DNA from: a virus
Direction: 5' to 3' (one strand)
DNA: 21,238 nucleotides
Virus record (IMG/VR): IMGVR_UViG_3300044547_000519
Span: 1 to 21,238 of that record
The notes below the pieces were generated by a model. The model searched no databases. It had not been told where the DNA came from and worked only from the letters and a program-made list of their open reading frames with translations. Numbering within the stretch: position 1 is the stretch's first letter; the number at the start of each line of letters is the position of its first letter. A program made the position numbers and the translations under genes. This document shows, piece by piece, positions 7,355 through 13,105 of this stretch.

Positions 7355-8127
7355 GTCTTGCCGATGAGCTGAACAAGGCCAGTAAGAGTGCCCGCATCCT
7401 GACCCTCGACATTGAGACCGCACCAATGCTGGTGCACTCGTGGGGATTATGGAATCAAAACCACAGCATCAACCAGATCGTTGACCCAGGCAGAGTCCTA
7501 TGCTTCGCCGGCAAATGGTACGACGAGAAGAAAGTCCACTTCTACAGTGAGCACCACAACACACATGAGGAAATGGTCAAGGCCGCGTGGACCATGCTCG
7601 ATGAGTGCGACATCCTCGTGACCTACAACGGGCCAAGCTTTGACGTCAAGCACCTGCAACGTGAGTTCGTCCTGGCTGGGATGAGTCCACCATCAAAGTT
7701 TGAGAACGTTGATCTGCTCAAGGTGGCGCGTGGGCAGTTCAAGTTCCCTAGCAACAAGCTCGACTACGTGGCACAGGCCCTCGGCTTGGGTAGCAAGTTG
7801 GCCCATGAAGGTCAAGCCCTGTGGACTGCGTGCCTAGCAGGGGATGACAAAGCGTGGGCACGAATGCGCCGATACAACAAACAGGACGTCATCCTGACTG
7901 AGGCCTTGTATGACCGCATGGGTGGCTGGATTAAGTCTCACCCACACATGGGCCTATTCACCCACCAGGCACGCTCCTGCTTCCGCTGTGGGGGCACAGC
8001 CCTGACCGCTAATGGTGTGACACGTTCCGCGTCCACAGCGTTCGCCTCATTCACCTGCGATGCGTGTGGTGCACAGTCGCGGGCCAGCACGCGCAAGCAT
8101 AATGTGAGCCTGCGTGGTGTGCGATGA
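7351..8127 (+). CDS. DnaQ-like 3'-5' exonuclease with C-terminal zinc ribbon
   Basis: I choose ATG 7351 because it forms an ATGA overlap with the previous gene; an earlier ATG at 7336 adds only MPVPT. The 258 residues hold an RNase H-like exonuclease with all three motifs: ExoI LTLDIETAP (Asp20, Glu22), ExoII VTYNGPSFDVKHL (Asn93, Asp98) and ExoIII RYNKQDVILTEAL (Tyr175, Asp179). This is a DEDDy arrangement of the YprB / RNase_H_2 type. The last 50 residues add a CxxC...CxxC zinc ribbon (Cys210, Cys213, Cys236, Cys239). It is a stand-alone nuclease, since no polymerase domain follows. It may act in DNA repair, replication proofreading or end processing. Confidence 0.85.
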   Translation: MSLADELNKASKSARILTLDIETAPMLVHSWGLWNQNHSINQIVDPGRVLCFAGKWYDEKKVHFYSEHHNTHEEMVKAAWTMLDECDILVTYNGPSFDVKHLQREFVLAGMSPPSKFENVDLLKVARGQFKFPSNKLDYVAQALGLGSKLAHEGQALWTACLAGDDKAWARMRRYNKQDVILTEALYDRMGGWIKSHPHMGLFTHQARSCFRCGGTALTANGVTRSASTAFASFTCDACGAQSRASTRKHNVSLRGVR

Positions 8128-8450
8128 GCAGGCCACGTCTAGTCAAGATCAGCCCCTACACGTGGTCAATCAAGTGGTCACGGCACGAAGTCCTGAAGCA
8201 TCACCCCAACGGGGATGCGTGTGGTGCGTGCGACATGGAGTCAATGAGCATTGCTGTTGACCCTGGCAAGCACGAGGACTACGCGCGGGCCACACTCCTG
8301 CACGAAATCTTGCACGCCTGCATCCGCAGCTCGGACCCCACGCTCGATGACGAGCACGAGGAAACCGTGGTCGCCGCAATCACCGGCCCACTGCTGTCCA
8401 TGCTCAGGGATAACCCTGACGTGCTGGACTACCTGACGGATGACGCATGA
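8124..8450 (+). CDS. Small HExxH zinc metallopeptidase-like protein
   Basis: This 108-residue protein starts in an ATGA overlap with the exonuclease gene. It has the gluzincin motif LLHEILHACI (His60, Glu61, His64). A following helix with EHEETVVAAI supplies a possible third ligand (Glu79 or Glu80). A CGAC pair (Cys33, Cys36) lies before it. The first 20 residues (LVKISPYTWSIKWSRHEV) look like a beta strand pair. It is far shorter than IrrE/ImmA-type proteins but similar in size to small actinophage HExxH proteins. If active it would be a protease for a host or phage regulator; IrrE/ImmA proteins do this in some temperate phages. Substrate and activity are unknown, and no repressor gene lies beside it. 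Confidence 0.65.
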   Translation: MSRPRLVKISPYTWSIKWSRHEVLKHHPNGDACGACDMESMSIAVDPGKHEDYARATLLHEILHACIRSSDPTLDDEHEETVVAAITGPLLSMLRDNPDVLDYLTDDA

Positions 8451-8653
8451 TGTGGGTGTCGTTTCTGTTGGCCGCGGGCAGTATCGCTGGGCTGTATTTT
8501 GTGAAACGTAACCCTCGCATTGGGTGGGGATGGTGTCTGATCATGGAAGTACCATGGGTGATCTACGCGCTCAGCATTGGTCAGCCAGCATTGGCCGTGT
8601 TGTGCGCGTTCTACGCAGCCGTTTACGCCAACAACTTGCGAGGGACTAAATGA
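8447..8653 (+). CDS. Small membrane protein, two helices
   Basis: This 68-residue protein starts at ATGATG 8447 in an overlap with the metallopeptidase stop. It has two or three hydrophobic segments: MWVSFLLAAGSIAGLYFV, WCLIMEVPWVIYALSI and ALAVLCAFYAAVYA, joined by short basic or polar turns (KRNPRIGWG). I recognise no family. Membrane proteins of this size in phage early regions are often superinfection-exclusion factors or unknowns. Its placement next to a HExxH protein is worth noting because both may act at or near the membrane, but the sequence does not show a link. Confidence 0.55.
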   Translation: MMWVSFLLAAGSIAGLYFVKRNPRIGWGWCLIMEVPWVIYALSIGQPALAVLCAFYAAVYANNLRGTK

Positions 8654-8859
8654 AAAACATCATTGACTGTGTGCCTGATTTATCTGAGGCCGTGGATTAT
8701 CGACCAATGATCACCCACGAATGTGTGTGTGGCTCACCACTGTTCAGGGTGATCTGCGCATTCGCCGACAACGAGATCGCCCAATACTTCCTAGACATGG
8801 AGTGCATTGCGTGCGGGTCCAGGTATCACGCACCCACATTGGCCGACGACAATGAGTGA
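8650..8859 (+). CDS. Small protein with two-knuckle zinc ribbon
   Basis: This 69-residue protein starts in an ATGA overlap. It contains CVCG (Cys25, Cys27) and CIACG (Cys52, Cys55), the two halves of a zinc ribbon, separated by LFRVICAFADNEIAQYFLDM. The first knuckle is CxC instead of CxxC, the same shortened form seen in the FmdB-like protein encoded at 9473-9646. The acidic N terminus (DCVPDLSEAVDYRP) is unusual for a DNA-binding protein. No function can be assigned. Confidence 0.55.
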   Translation: MKNIIDCVPDLSEAVDYRPMITHECVCGSPLFRVICAFADNEIAQYFLDMECIACGSRYHAPTLADDNE

Positions 8860-9163
8860 CTATGTGGGTGACGGTGGCCCGATCATTGGCCGGCCAGCAG
8901 AAGTCTTGGTCCCTGAGGCTGACATTGCTGGGTTACTAGCTGTGCGTGGCTCGGCCTACGGCAGCCCGCTGATCAATCACCAGCGCATCGCTGACTTGTG
9001 GTCCGCGTACCTGCGCACCGAGATCAAGCCTGAGCAGGCAGCGATGATGATGGCCCTGCTCAAGGTTGCACGCCTGATTCAATCCCCTGACCACGCTGAT
9101 TCCATTCACGACCTCGCCGGCTACGTCGAGGTGTACCGCCAGATCATTAACGAGAGTGACTAG
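8852..9163 (+). CDS. DUF6378-like protein
   Basis: The start is placed at ATG 8852 (MSDYVGDGG), overlapping the previous stop; an upstream extension to 8807 runs inside that gene. The 103 residues carry RGSAYGSPLINHQRIADLW, IKPEQAAMMMALLKVARL and DHADSIHDLAGYVEVYRQI. Together these are characteristic of the DUF6378 family found in many phages. The all-helical pattern with acidic residues near DSIHDLAGY recalls MazG-type nucleotide pyrophosphohydrolases, though I cannot confirm a catalytic set. It is the last gene of the rightward 7118-9163 run. Its stop overlaps the 3' end of the minus-strand RHH gene by four bases. Confidence 0.7.
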   Translation: MSDYVGDGGPIIGRPAEVLVPEADIAGLLAVRGSAYGSPLINHQRIADLWSAYLRTEIKPEQAAMMMALLKVARLIQSPDHADSIHDLAGYVEVYRQIINESD

Positions 9164-9309
9164 CGCGACTTCATGATGAAGTCCGTGAGGGCGAGGCGCA
9201 TCACTTCACTGACACTGAGCCCTGTCTGTTCACCAATCTCACGCAACGCATCCCAAATGTCATCGTTGAGGCGAACACTACGGTGCGGGGTTTTGGGTTG
9301 ATTCGCCAT
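9160..9309 (-). CDS. Ribbon-helix-helix regulator, 49 aa
   Basis: Reading the minus strand from ATG 9309 gives 49 residues. HRSVRLNDDIWDALREIGEQ is followed by TGLSVSEVMRLALTDFIMK. This is a clear RHH (CopG/MetJ/Arc-type) fold: a short beta strand (SVRL), helix A (DDIWDALREIGEQTG) and helix B (SVSEVMRLALTDFI). RHH dimers bind DNA through the strand and usually repress their own operon. The gene is last in the leftward cluster and starts in a TAATG overlap with the zinc-ribbon gene. Its 3' end overlaps the rightward DUF6378-like gene. The palindromes at 9939-9997 are natural candidates for its site, though nothing in the sequence proves that. Confidence 0.82.
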   Translation of the reverse strand: MANQPKTPHRSVRLNDDIWDALREIGEQTGLSVSEVMRLALTDFIMKSR

Positions 9310-9476
9310 TAGGCAATCCTACCTACACGCTTAATGGGTGGTGTCTTTGACATCTCAACACCAAATGACTCGCCGCACTTAGGGCACTGATACCACGACG
9401 ACATTGTTCCCATTACCAGCTCGAAGCGGCGCGGGCGTTCACACTCACCGCACTGCGTCCTGATCGTAAACTTCAT
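9309..9476 (-). CDS. Zinc-ribbon protein, 55 aa
   Basis: The start at ATG 9476 forms an ATGA overlap with the FmdB-like gene; an extension to 9491 would run inside that gene. The protein has two CxxC pairs: Cys9/Cys12 (TQCGECERPRRFEL) and Cys31/Cys34 (WYQCPKCGESF). This is a simple zinc ribbon with a basic C-terminal tail (KTPPIKRVGRI). No family can be named. It lies between an FmdB-like zinc ribbon and an RHH regulator, with overlapping stops and starts on both sides, so the three proteins are made together. Confidence 0.65.
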   Translation of the reverse strand: MKFTIRTQCGECERPRRFELVMGTMSSWYQCPKCGESFGVEMSKTPPIKRVGRIA

Positions 9477-9646
9477 GGCTTGCCTCCCCATCCTTCACCC
9501 TTGAACGACACACCAGGGGCCGAGTAAATACGTGTTAATGATTCCTTGCACGTGTAGCACGTTCGCTGTTCGTCACGTTGCTCAACTGGTACGCGCAAGA
9601 TCGTGGTGTGTTCGCACCCACAACGGTACTCGTAAGTCACTGGCAT
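9473..9646 (-). CDS. FmdB-like zinc-ribbon protein
   Basis: Start ATG 9646 is preceded by TTTGGAGG at good distance; an upstream ATG at 9664 lacks one. The 57 residues follow the FmdB pattern: MPVTYEYRCGCEHTT at the N terminus, a central CYTC (Cys30, Cys33), then a C-terminal VSFKGEGWGGKP. FmdB-family proteins usually have CxxCG as the first knuckle; here it is shortened to CxC (Cys9, Cys11). The molecular role of the family is poorly known and often described as regulatory. The gene begins 26 bases beyond the hairpin at 9672-9698 and heads the three-gene leftward group. Confidence 0.7.
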   Translation of the reverse strand: MPVTYEYRCGCEHTTILRVPVEQRDEQRTCYTCKESLTRIYSAPGVSFKGEGWGGKP

Positions 9647-9671
9647 GGTTCCTCCAAAGGTCAAACACTAA

Positions 9672-9698
9672 GCCCCCTCACCGACATGGTGAGGGGGC
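9672..9698. terminator. Perfect 11-bp hairpin between leftward genes
   Basis: GCCCCCTCACC (9672-9682), a 5-base loop GACAT, then GGTGAGGGGGC (9688-9698) form a perfect GC-rich stem. On the plus strand GTTGTTGTGTGTCT follows, a weak T-rich tail. On the minus strand TTAGTGTTTG follows. It could end rightward readthrough from the 7118-9163 operon, or act on leftward RNA between the 53-aa gene and the FmdB-like gene, whose ribosome site is about 12 bases away. Confidence 0.7.
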
Positions 9699-9736
9699 GT
9701 TGTTGTGTGTCTAGGCTTCTACTCCGCTGTGTTGGA

Positions 9737-9898
9737 TTAGTTGACAAAGTTGCGGACGATGATCTCTTGATCTGCCCATGAAATCTTGAACCAGTCTGGG
9801 CTGAAGATTCCTGCGTCAAACATTGCAGTGTAAATGTCACGAGCGGTGTATGGGTCGCAGTCAATCATGCACTGGATTTTGGTTCCGATGATGCTCAT
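9737..9898 (-). CDS. 53-aa protein of unknown function, first leftward gene
   Basis: ATG 9898 on the minus strand follows a strong AGGAGA ribosome site. It opens a 53-residue frame: MSIIGTKIQCMIDCDPYTAR, then DIYTAMFDAGIFSPDWFKIS, ending EIIVRNFVN. It looks like one small alpha/beta domain with several acidic and aromatic residues. I recognise no family. It is the first gene downstream of the candidate leftward promoter at 9929-9958, so it is probably expressed first and most strongly, with the hairpin at 9672-9698 separating it from the other three leftward genes. Its strong ribosome site and consistent frame make it a real gene in my view. Confidence 0.65.
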   Translation of the reverse strand: MSIIGTKIQCMIDCDPYTARDIYTAMFDAGIFSPDWFKISWADQEIIVRNFVN

Positions 9899-9928
9899 TG
9901 TGTCTCCTCTGTCTGGGCTGATAGGTCA

Positions 9929-9958
9929 TTTCTACACTAGGTGTGGGACACCTGTCAA
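9929..9958 (-). promoter_or_regulatory. Candidate leftward promoter with operator between -35 and -10
   Basis: On the minus strand TTGACA (9958-9953) and TAGAAA (9934-9929) are 18 bases apart. They lie about 30 bases before the 53-aa gene start. The spacer holds the palindrome AGGTGT-CCC-ACACCT, so a bound repressor would block polymerase. Confidence 0.55.
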
Positions 9959-9997
9959 CACCATTCTAAATAAAGATTTTTGGGTGTGTCGCACACC
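9939..9997. promoter_or_regulatory. Two related palindromic operator-like sites
   Basis: Site 1 is AGGTGT-GGG-ACACCT (9939-9953). Site 2 is GGTGTG-TCG-CACACC (9983-9997). Both have perfect 6-base arms around a 3-base centre and share the GGTGT half. Their centres are 44 bases apart, about four helical turns, with the AT-rich stretch CTAAATAAAGATTTTT between them. This is the arrangement expected for paired, looping or cooperative repressor sites. Confidence 0.6.
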
Positions 9998-10003
9998 TGC
10001 CCT

Positions 10004-10036
10004 GCTAGGCACGAGCTGCACAAGGCTAGGCACGAG
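10004..10036 (+). repeat. 12-bp direct repeat GCTAGGCACGAG, 21-bp period
   Basis: Identical copies lie at 10004-10015 and 10025-10036, exactly 21 bases apart (two helical turns). A weaker copy, GTTAGGCACAGA, lies at 10095-10106. They sit between the palindromes and the rightward promoter. They could be activator sites or iterons; the sequence alone does not decide. Confidence 0.6.
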
Positions 10037-10119
10037 AATACCCATCAGAGGGCACAGGAGGCGATCTGAGCCACTAACACGCGACACGCCGTCCGTTAGG
10101 CACAGATTGCTCACTGGCC

Positions 10120-10149
10120 TTGCACACGGTCACAGGGTAGGTCTATGGT
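10120..10149 (+). promoter_or_regulatory. Candidate rightward early promoter
   Basis: TTGCAC (10120-10125) and TATGGT (10144-10149) are 18 bases apart. They lie 36 bases before the ATG at 10185, which has a strong CGGAGGA ribosome site (10174-10180). This would drive the early operon. The match is moderate. Confidence 0.4.
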
Positions 10150-10184
10150 CAGTCACGTCAGCCCAGCACACATCGGAGGAAACA

Positions 10185-10442
10185 ATGAGTTACATCATTC
10201 ACCCGCGGAACATCGCGGTCTCACAGCTCCTGGACGAAGGCGACGGCATCAACCAAGCCATCGTCATGATCGATCACCGCACCAATGACCCCTACATCGT
10301 GCACCTCAACGATGAGCAAGCCAGCGACCTTTACTACCAACTTCAGCGCATCCGCAATCTCACAGTCCAAGCCGCACTCATGGACGTGAACGCTGAAGCA
10401 ATGCGCAAGATACAAGCCAACGTGTTTGGGGATTACTCATGA
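10185..10442 (+). CDS. First early protein, 85 aa, unknown function
   Basis: I place the start at ATG 10185 after the strong ribosome site CGGAGGA; the open frame further upstream runs through the control region. The 85 residues are MSYIIHPRNIAVSQLLDEGD, then INQAIVMIDHRTNDPYIVHL, then an amphipathic helix NDEQASDLYYQLQRIRNLTV. It looks like a small beta-beta-alpha protein with no signal peptide. I recognise no family. As the first gene under the early promoter it could be a host-takeover factor, but that is only positional. Its stop overlaps the next start (ATGA). Confidence 0.7.
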   Translation: MSYIIHPRNIAVSQLLDEGDGINQAIVMIDHRTNDPYIVHLNDEQASDLYYQLQRIRNLTVQAALMDVNAEAMRKIQANVFGDYS

Positions 10443-10558
10443 CCGCGGACACCATCACCATCCTGCTCATGGTCGTTGCATCATCAGGCATGGCCTACTT
10501 CGCTGGCTACGTCAGCGCATTGCAAGACGAGCAACAACGCAGGAAGGCTGGTAAATGA
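10439..10558 (+). CDS. 39-aa single-helix membrane protein
   Basis: ATG 10439 forms an ATGA overlap with the previous gene and opens a 39-residue frame. One membrane helix is clear (ITILLMVVASSGMAYFAGYV), followed by a polar tail (DEQQRRKAGK). The stop at 10556 overlaps the WhiB gene start. Overlap at both ends, with compact spacing, supports a real gene. Function unknown. Confidence 0.6.
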   Translation: MTADTITILLMVVASSGMAYFAGYVSALQDEQQRRKAGK

Positions 10559-10971
10559 TGACGTGGCACAACCGCGCGGCCTGCGCAGGATACCAAGACC
10601 CCGACGCGTTTGTACCGAAGAGGCACACCGAACGCGAGCAACTACGCGAAACGATCACAGCTCGAAGCATCTGCGCTGGTTGCCCTGTCAGTGACCAGTG
10701 CTTGACTGATGCCATTAAAGAGCGTGACTTTTACACGGTGCGTGGTGGAACAGTGCCCATCGCCCGCGTGCCAGGTAAGAAGCAACAGCGACCACTACTA
10801 CCAAGATCAGGGGAGGAAGCGATGTGGTTGTGGGAAGGTGGACTCGGACCTGAGCACATTGCCAAGGCCATGAACGTCAAGGTCGCCAGTGTTGAACGCG
10901 CGATCATGCGAGCCGGCATCAAGATTCCGTGGACACAAATGGGCACAACTTTTGAGCGGGCCACAGCATGA
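10555..10971 (+). CDS. WhiB-family Fe-S transcription factor with extra C-terminal HTH
   Basis: This 138-residue protein has the four WhiB cysteines: Cys10 (RAACAG) and Cys40, Cys43, Cys49 (SICAGCPVSDQCLTDAI). A FYTVRGGT turn follows at 59-66, which takes the place of the GVWGGT loop. WhiB proteins bind a 4Fe-4S cluster and modify the major sigma factor's promoter choice. They are confined to actinobacteria and their phages, so this is the best single host clue. Unusually, residues 85-120 read like a helix-turn-helix (EEAMWLWEGGLGPEHIAKAM, then VASVERAIMRAGIK), which most phage WhiB proteins lack. It is probably an early regulator of host or late phage promoters. Confidence 0.9.
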   Translation: MMTWHNRAACAGYQDPDAFVPKRHTEREQLRETITARSICAGCPVSDQCLTDAIKERDFYTVRGGTVPIARVPGKKQQRPLLPRSGEEAMWLWEGGLGPEHIAKAMNVKVASVERAIMRAGIKIPWTQMGTTFERATA

Positions 10972-11159
10972 CCGCGCAATGGCCAGAAGGCGAAACCTAC
11001 AACGCGGACTTCGAAGACGGTTGGAAAGTTGAACTACTCGCCGTGTACCTACGTAACCGCATCAGCCCAGAATCACAAGTGTGGCACTTCATGCCAATGG
11101 CCAAAGAAGCCTGGTACTTCATCAACAACGACAACAACAACGGAAGGCAATACGAATGA
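10968..11159 (+). CDS. 63-aa protein, unknown function, Asn-rich end
   Basis: The frame starts in an ATGA overlap with WhiB and has 63 residues: MTAQWPEGETYNADFEDGWK, then VELLAVYLRNRISPESQVWH, then FINNDNNNGRQYE. It is acidic and aromatic with no known motif. The Asn run is encoded by CAA-type repeats just before the next gene's ribosome site, so the codon choice may serve the RNA more than the protein. Overlaps at both ends support a real gene. Confidence 0.55.
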   Translation: MTAQWPEGETYNADFEDGWKVELLAVYLRNRISPESQVWHFMPMAKEAWYFINNDNNNGRQYE

Positions 11160-12094
11160 CTGACATCGCTAGGGATCACTACGGTCGCCCACTAATCACA
11201 CCACTCGGCGGCGGTAAGCCAGTGGGATACACACGCACCACCACCTACGTTTCCGCGCTTGAGGACACGTACAACCTTGAACAATGGAAGTGCCGACAAG
11301 TAGCCCTCGGCCTAGCCGCGCGATCAGACCTGCTTGCCCTTGTGCACTCACAAGGCGACGACAAAAAGGAAATGAATCGCATTGTCAAGGACGCACTTGA
11401 GGCATCCAACAGCTCAGGTGCGGCTAACCTTGGCACCGCAATCCACGGCATGACCGAACTCGTGGACGCCGGCGCCAGCGTTGACTCAATCCCCGCCGAT
11501 CATCGAGCAGACATTGAAGCGTACCTGGACGCGACCAAAGACATCATGCACACGTGGATTGAAACCCTGACGGTGCTGGACTCGCACAAAATCGCGGGCA
11601 CACCAGACCGAATCAGCACACTGCCCACAGGTCAGCGCGTCATCTTCGACCTGAAAACAGGGAGCATTGATTACGGCATTGGCAAGATCGCTATGCAACT
11701 CGCGGTCTATGCACACTCCGCGATCTACAACGTTGACACCTTTGAGCGCACACCACACAACGCTGACAAAACCATTGGCATCATCGCTCACCTACCCGCT
11801 GGCAGTGGCACCTGCGAACTTGTTGAAGTGGACCTTGTTGCTGGCTGGGAAGCAGTGCAGCTCGCTAAGGAAGTCCGCGAATGGCGCACACGCAAGGGCC
11901 TGAGCAAGCCCTACGTGCCACGCACCATTGTCCCTGAGCCTGTCCACGCACCCAGCGTTGACGCGATCATTGAACTGATCAACGCCTGCGACACCATCGA
12001 TGCCCTTGAAGGTGTGTATGAACTACACATCGGTGAGTGGAAGAACGAGCACACAGCCGCCGCCGCTGAACGCAAAGCGCAGTTAGTGTCATGA
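11156..12094 (+). CDS. Cas4/RecB-like PD-(D/E)XK nuclease
   Basis: Start ATG 11156 overlaps the previous stop (ATGA) and has GGAAGG eight bases before it. The 312 residues carry the RecB/Cas4 nuclease signature in order: GTAIHGM (His97), GTPDRIS (Asp151), IFDLKTG (Asp165, Lys167) and MQLAVYAHS (Gln181, Tyr185). There is no four-cysteine Fe-S set as in Cas4, which makes it closer to plain RecB-type exonucleases of phages. Such nucleases process DNA ends in recombination and replication, typically with a partner annealing protein; none is obvious here. It sits in the early block with the OB-like protein, primase and RusA. Confidence 0.87.
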   Translation: MTDIARDHYGRPLITPLGGGKPVGYTRTTTYVSALEDTYNLEQWKCRQVALGLAARSDLLALVHSQGDDKKEMNRIVKDALEASNSSGAANLGTAIHGMTELVDAGASVDSIPADHRADIEAYLDATKDIMHTWIETLTVLDSHKIAGTPDRISTLPTGQRVIFDLKTGSIDYGIGKIAMQLAVYAHSAIYNVDTFERTPHNADKTIGIIAHLPAGSGTCELVEVDLVAGWEAVQLAKEVREWRTRKGLSKPYVPRTIVPEPVHAPSVDAIIELINACDTIDALEGVYELHIGEWKNEHTAAAAERKAQLVS

Positions 12095-12276
12095 GCAGCG
12101 ACCTGGCGGACATCATCCGCGCACGCTTCACACCATTCGCCTTTACCTGCGACTGCGAAGGCACTGACCCAGAATGCTTCACCACGCGCCGAATGCCAAC
12201 AATGATTGCAACGCACGAAACCATTGAACGCATCGCAACGTTCATCGAGGACTACTACGCGATGAGTGCCGAGTGA
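12091..12276 (+). CDS. 61-aa protein of unknown function
   Basis: ATG 12091 forms an ATGA overlap with the nuclease gene. The 61 residues are MSSDLADIIRARFTPFAFTC, then DCEGTDPECFTTRRMPTMIA, then HETIERIATFIEDYY. Three cysteines (C-D-C and ECF) could bind metal, but they do not form a standard ribbon. The C-terminal half is a likely amphipathic helix. No family recognised. Confidence 0.55.
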   Translation: MSSDLADIIRARFTPFAFTCDCEGTDPECFTTRRMPTMIATHETIERIATFIEDYYAMSAE

Positions 12277-12812
12277 CCGCGGTAAAGGTGAGTGGCAAAA
12301 GGCGGCCAAACCCACCGACACACAGGGCAATTGCAAAAGCATGGAATAAGGACATGGATGACGTAGCTCATTGTTTTGCATGTAATTACACAGGATCAAC
12401 AGAAAAATCTTGGACTCGACCAAACCTAGTCAAGGCGCATGTTGTTCCCTACAGTCTTAATGGCTCCAACGAACCTGACAATTTTGTTTTATTGTGTGTT
12501 CGGTGTCATGAATTAAATCCTGAAACAACATCTAGGCAATACTTTTGCGACTGGTTAGAAGCATCACCTAAATCATTAGGGAGTGTTCATTATCTGGCTC
12601 TAGGCCACGTGCATACTTGGGCACAAAGTGGTGGCATGCAGGCAAACGATTCACTGTCAAGGGATTTAACAGGTGAGGAATTTAAGAGCATGTGGACTGC
12701 AATGGTAAATGAATTACAACCTAACCCACCATTTACACCAGGCACGTTGCAGGTCATGCTGATTGATGGTCATAAACGTGCGTTAGCAATTGTAAATGAG
12801 GAAACAGCATGA
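12273..12812 (+). CDS. HNH endonuclease-like protein, base composition unlike its neighbours
   Basis: This 179-residue protein starts at GTG 12273 in a GTGA overlap. It has a zinc-bound HNH core: HCFACNYTG (Cys34, Cys37), VKAHVVPYSL (His56), NFVLLC (Asn70, Cys75) and VRCHELNPE (Cys78, His79). The rest is helical and ends NEETA. By hand count 12361-12780 is about 43 percent GC, while two sampled 60-base lines just upstream are 53 and 65 percent, and codon ends become A/T rich. This points to recent arrival as a mobile HNH gene. No intron or split gene is seen next to it. Confidence 0.75.
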   Translation: MTAVKVSGKRRPNPPTHRAIAKAWNKDMDDVAHCFACNYTGSTEKSWTRPNLVKAHVVPYSLNGSNEPDNFVLLCVRCHELNPETTSRQYFCDWLEASPKSLGSVHYLALGHVHTWAQSGGMQANDSLSRDLTGEEFKSMWTAMVNELQPNPPFTPGTLQVMLIDGHKRALAIVNEETA

Positions 12813-13105
12813 GCGCGTGGGATGTGAAAGGCACCGACGTGATCAAGAGCTGTAAGCGGTGCCAGGTGCCAGTGTTCATTGTGCACGACGAAGCCCGACC
12901 AGTCACGCGCACAATCATTCGCTACCAGGTGGACGTTGAACCCGTTAACGGCCCCAACTACACAGCGCCCTTCTTTGAGCACGCCGGTGATGGGTACTGG
13001 ATTGAACGACACAGCCTTCTACCAGGAGCGGACGCATACCACGCAGTCCACCACTGCGCACCACCTGCTCGATGCAAGCACTGCGAGCAGGTACACAATG
13101 CCTAG
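12809..13105 (+). CDS. 98-aa protein with CxxC...CxxC metal site
   Basis: ATG 12809 overlaps the HNH gene stop. Cys15/Cys18 (SCKRCQVP) and Cys89/Cys92 (RCKHCEQV) form a likely zinc site, with one more cysteine (Cys83, HHCAPP) and a His-rich region. The middle (30-75) resembles beta strands. Terminal CxxC pairs far apart suggest a split zinc ribbon. No family recognised. Base composition returns to the neighbourhood norm, so the low-GC insertion is limited to the previous gene. Confidence 0.6.
   Translation: MSAWDVKGTDVIKSCKRCQVPVFIVHDEARPVTRTIIRYQVDVEPVNGPNYTAPFFEHAGDGYWIERHSLLPGADAYHAVHHCAPPARCKHCEQVHNA

Noticed and set aside
9834-10184. Upstream extension of the 85-aa early gene to 9834
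   Set aside because: It would run through the divergent promoters and palindromes and overlaps the leftward 53-aa gene. The strong ribosome site is at 10174-10180, before ATG 10185.
11911-12423. A 170-codon minus-strand frame across the end of the RecB-like gene
   Set aside because: It crosses three overlapping plus-strand genes and has no ribosome site or domain.
12879-13097. Longer N terminus for the HNH_3 protein
   Set aside because: It lies wholly inside the 98-aa zinc protein gene in another frame, with low-complexity Thr/Ser content. ATG 13098 starts the conserved region.
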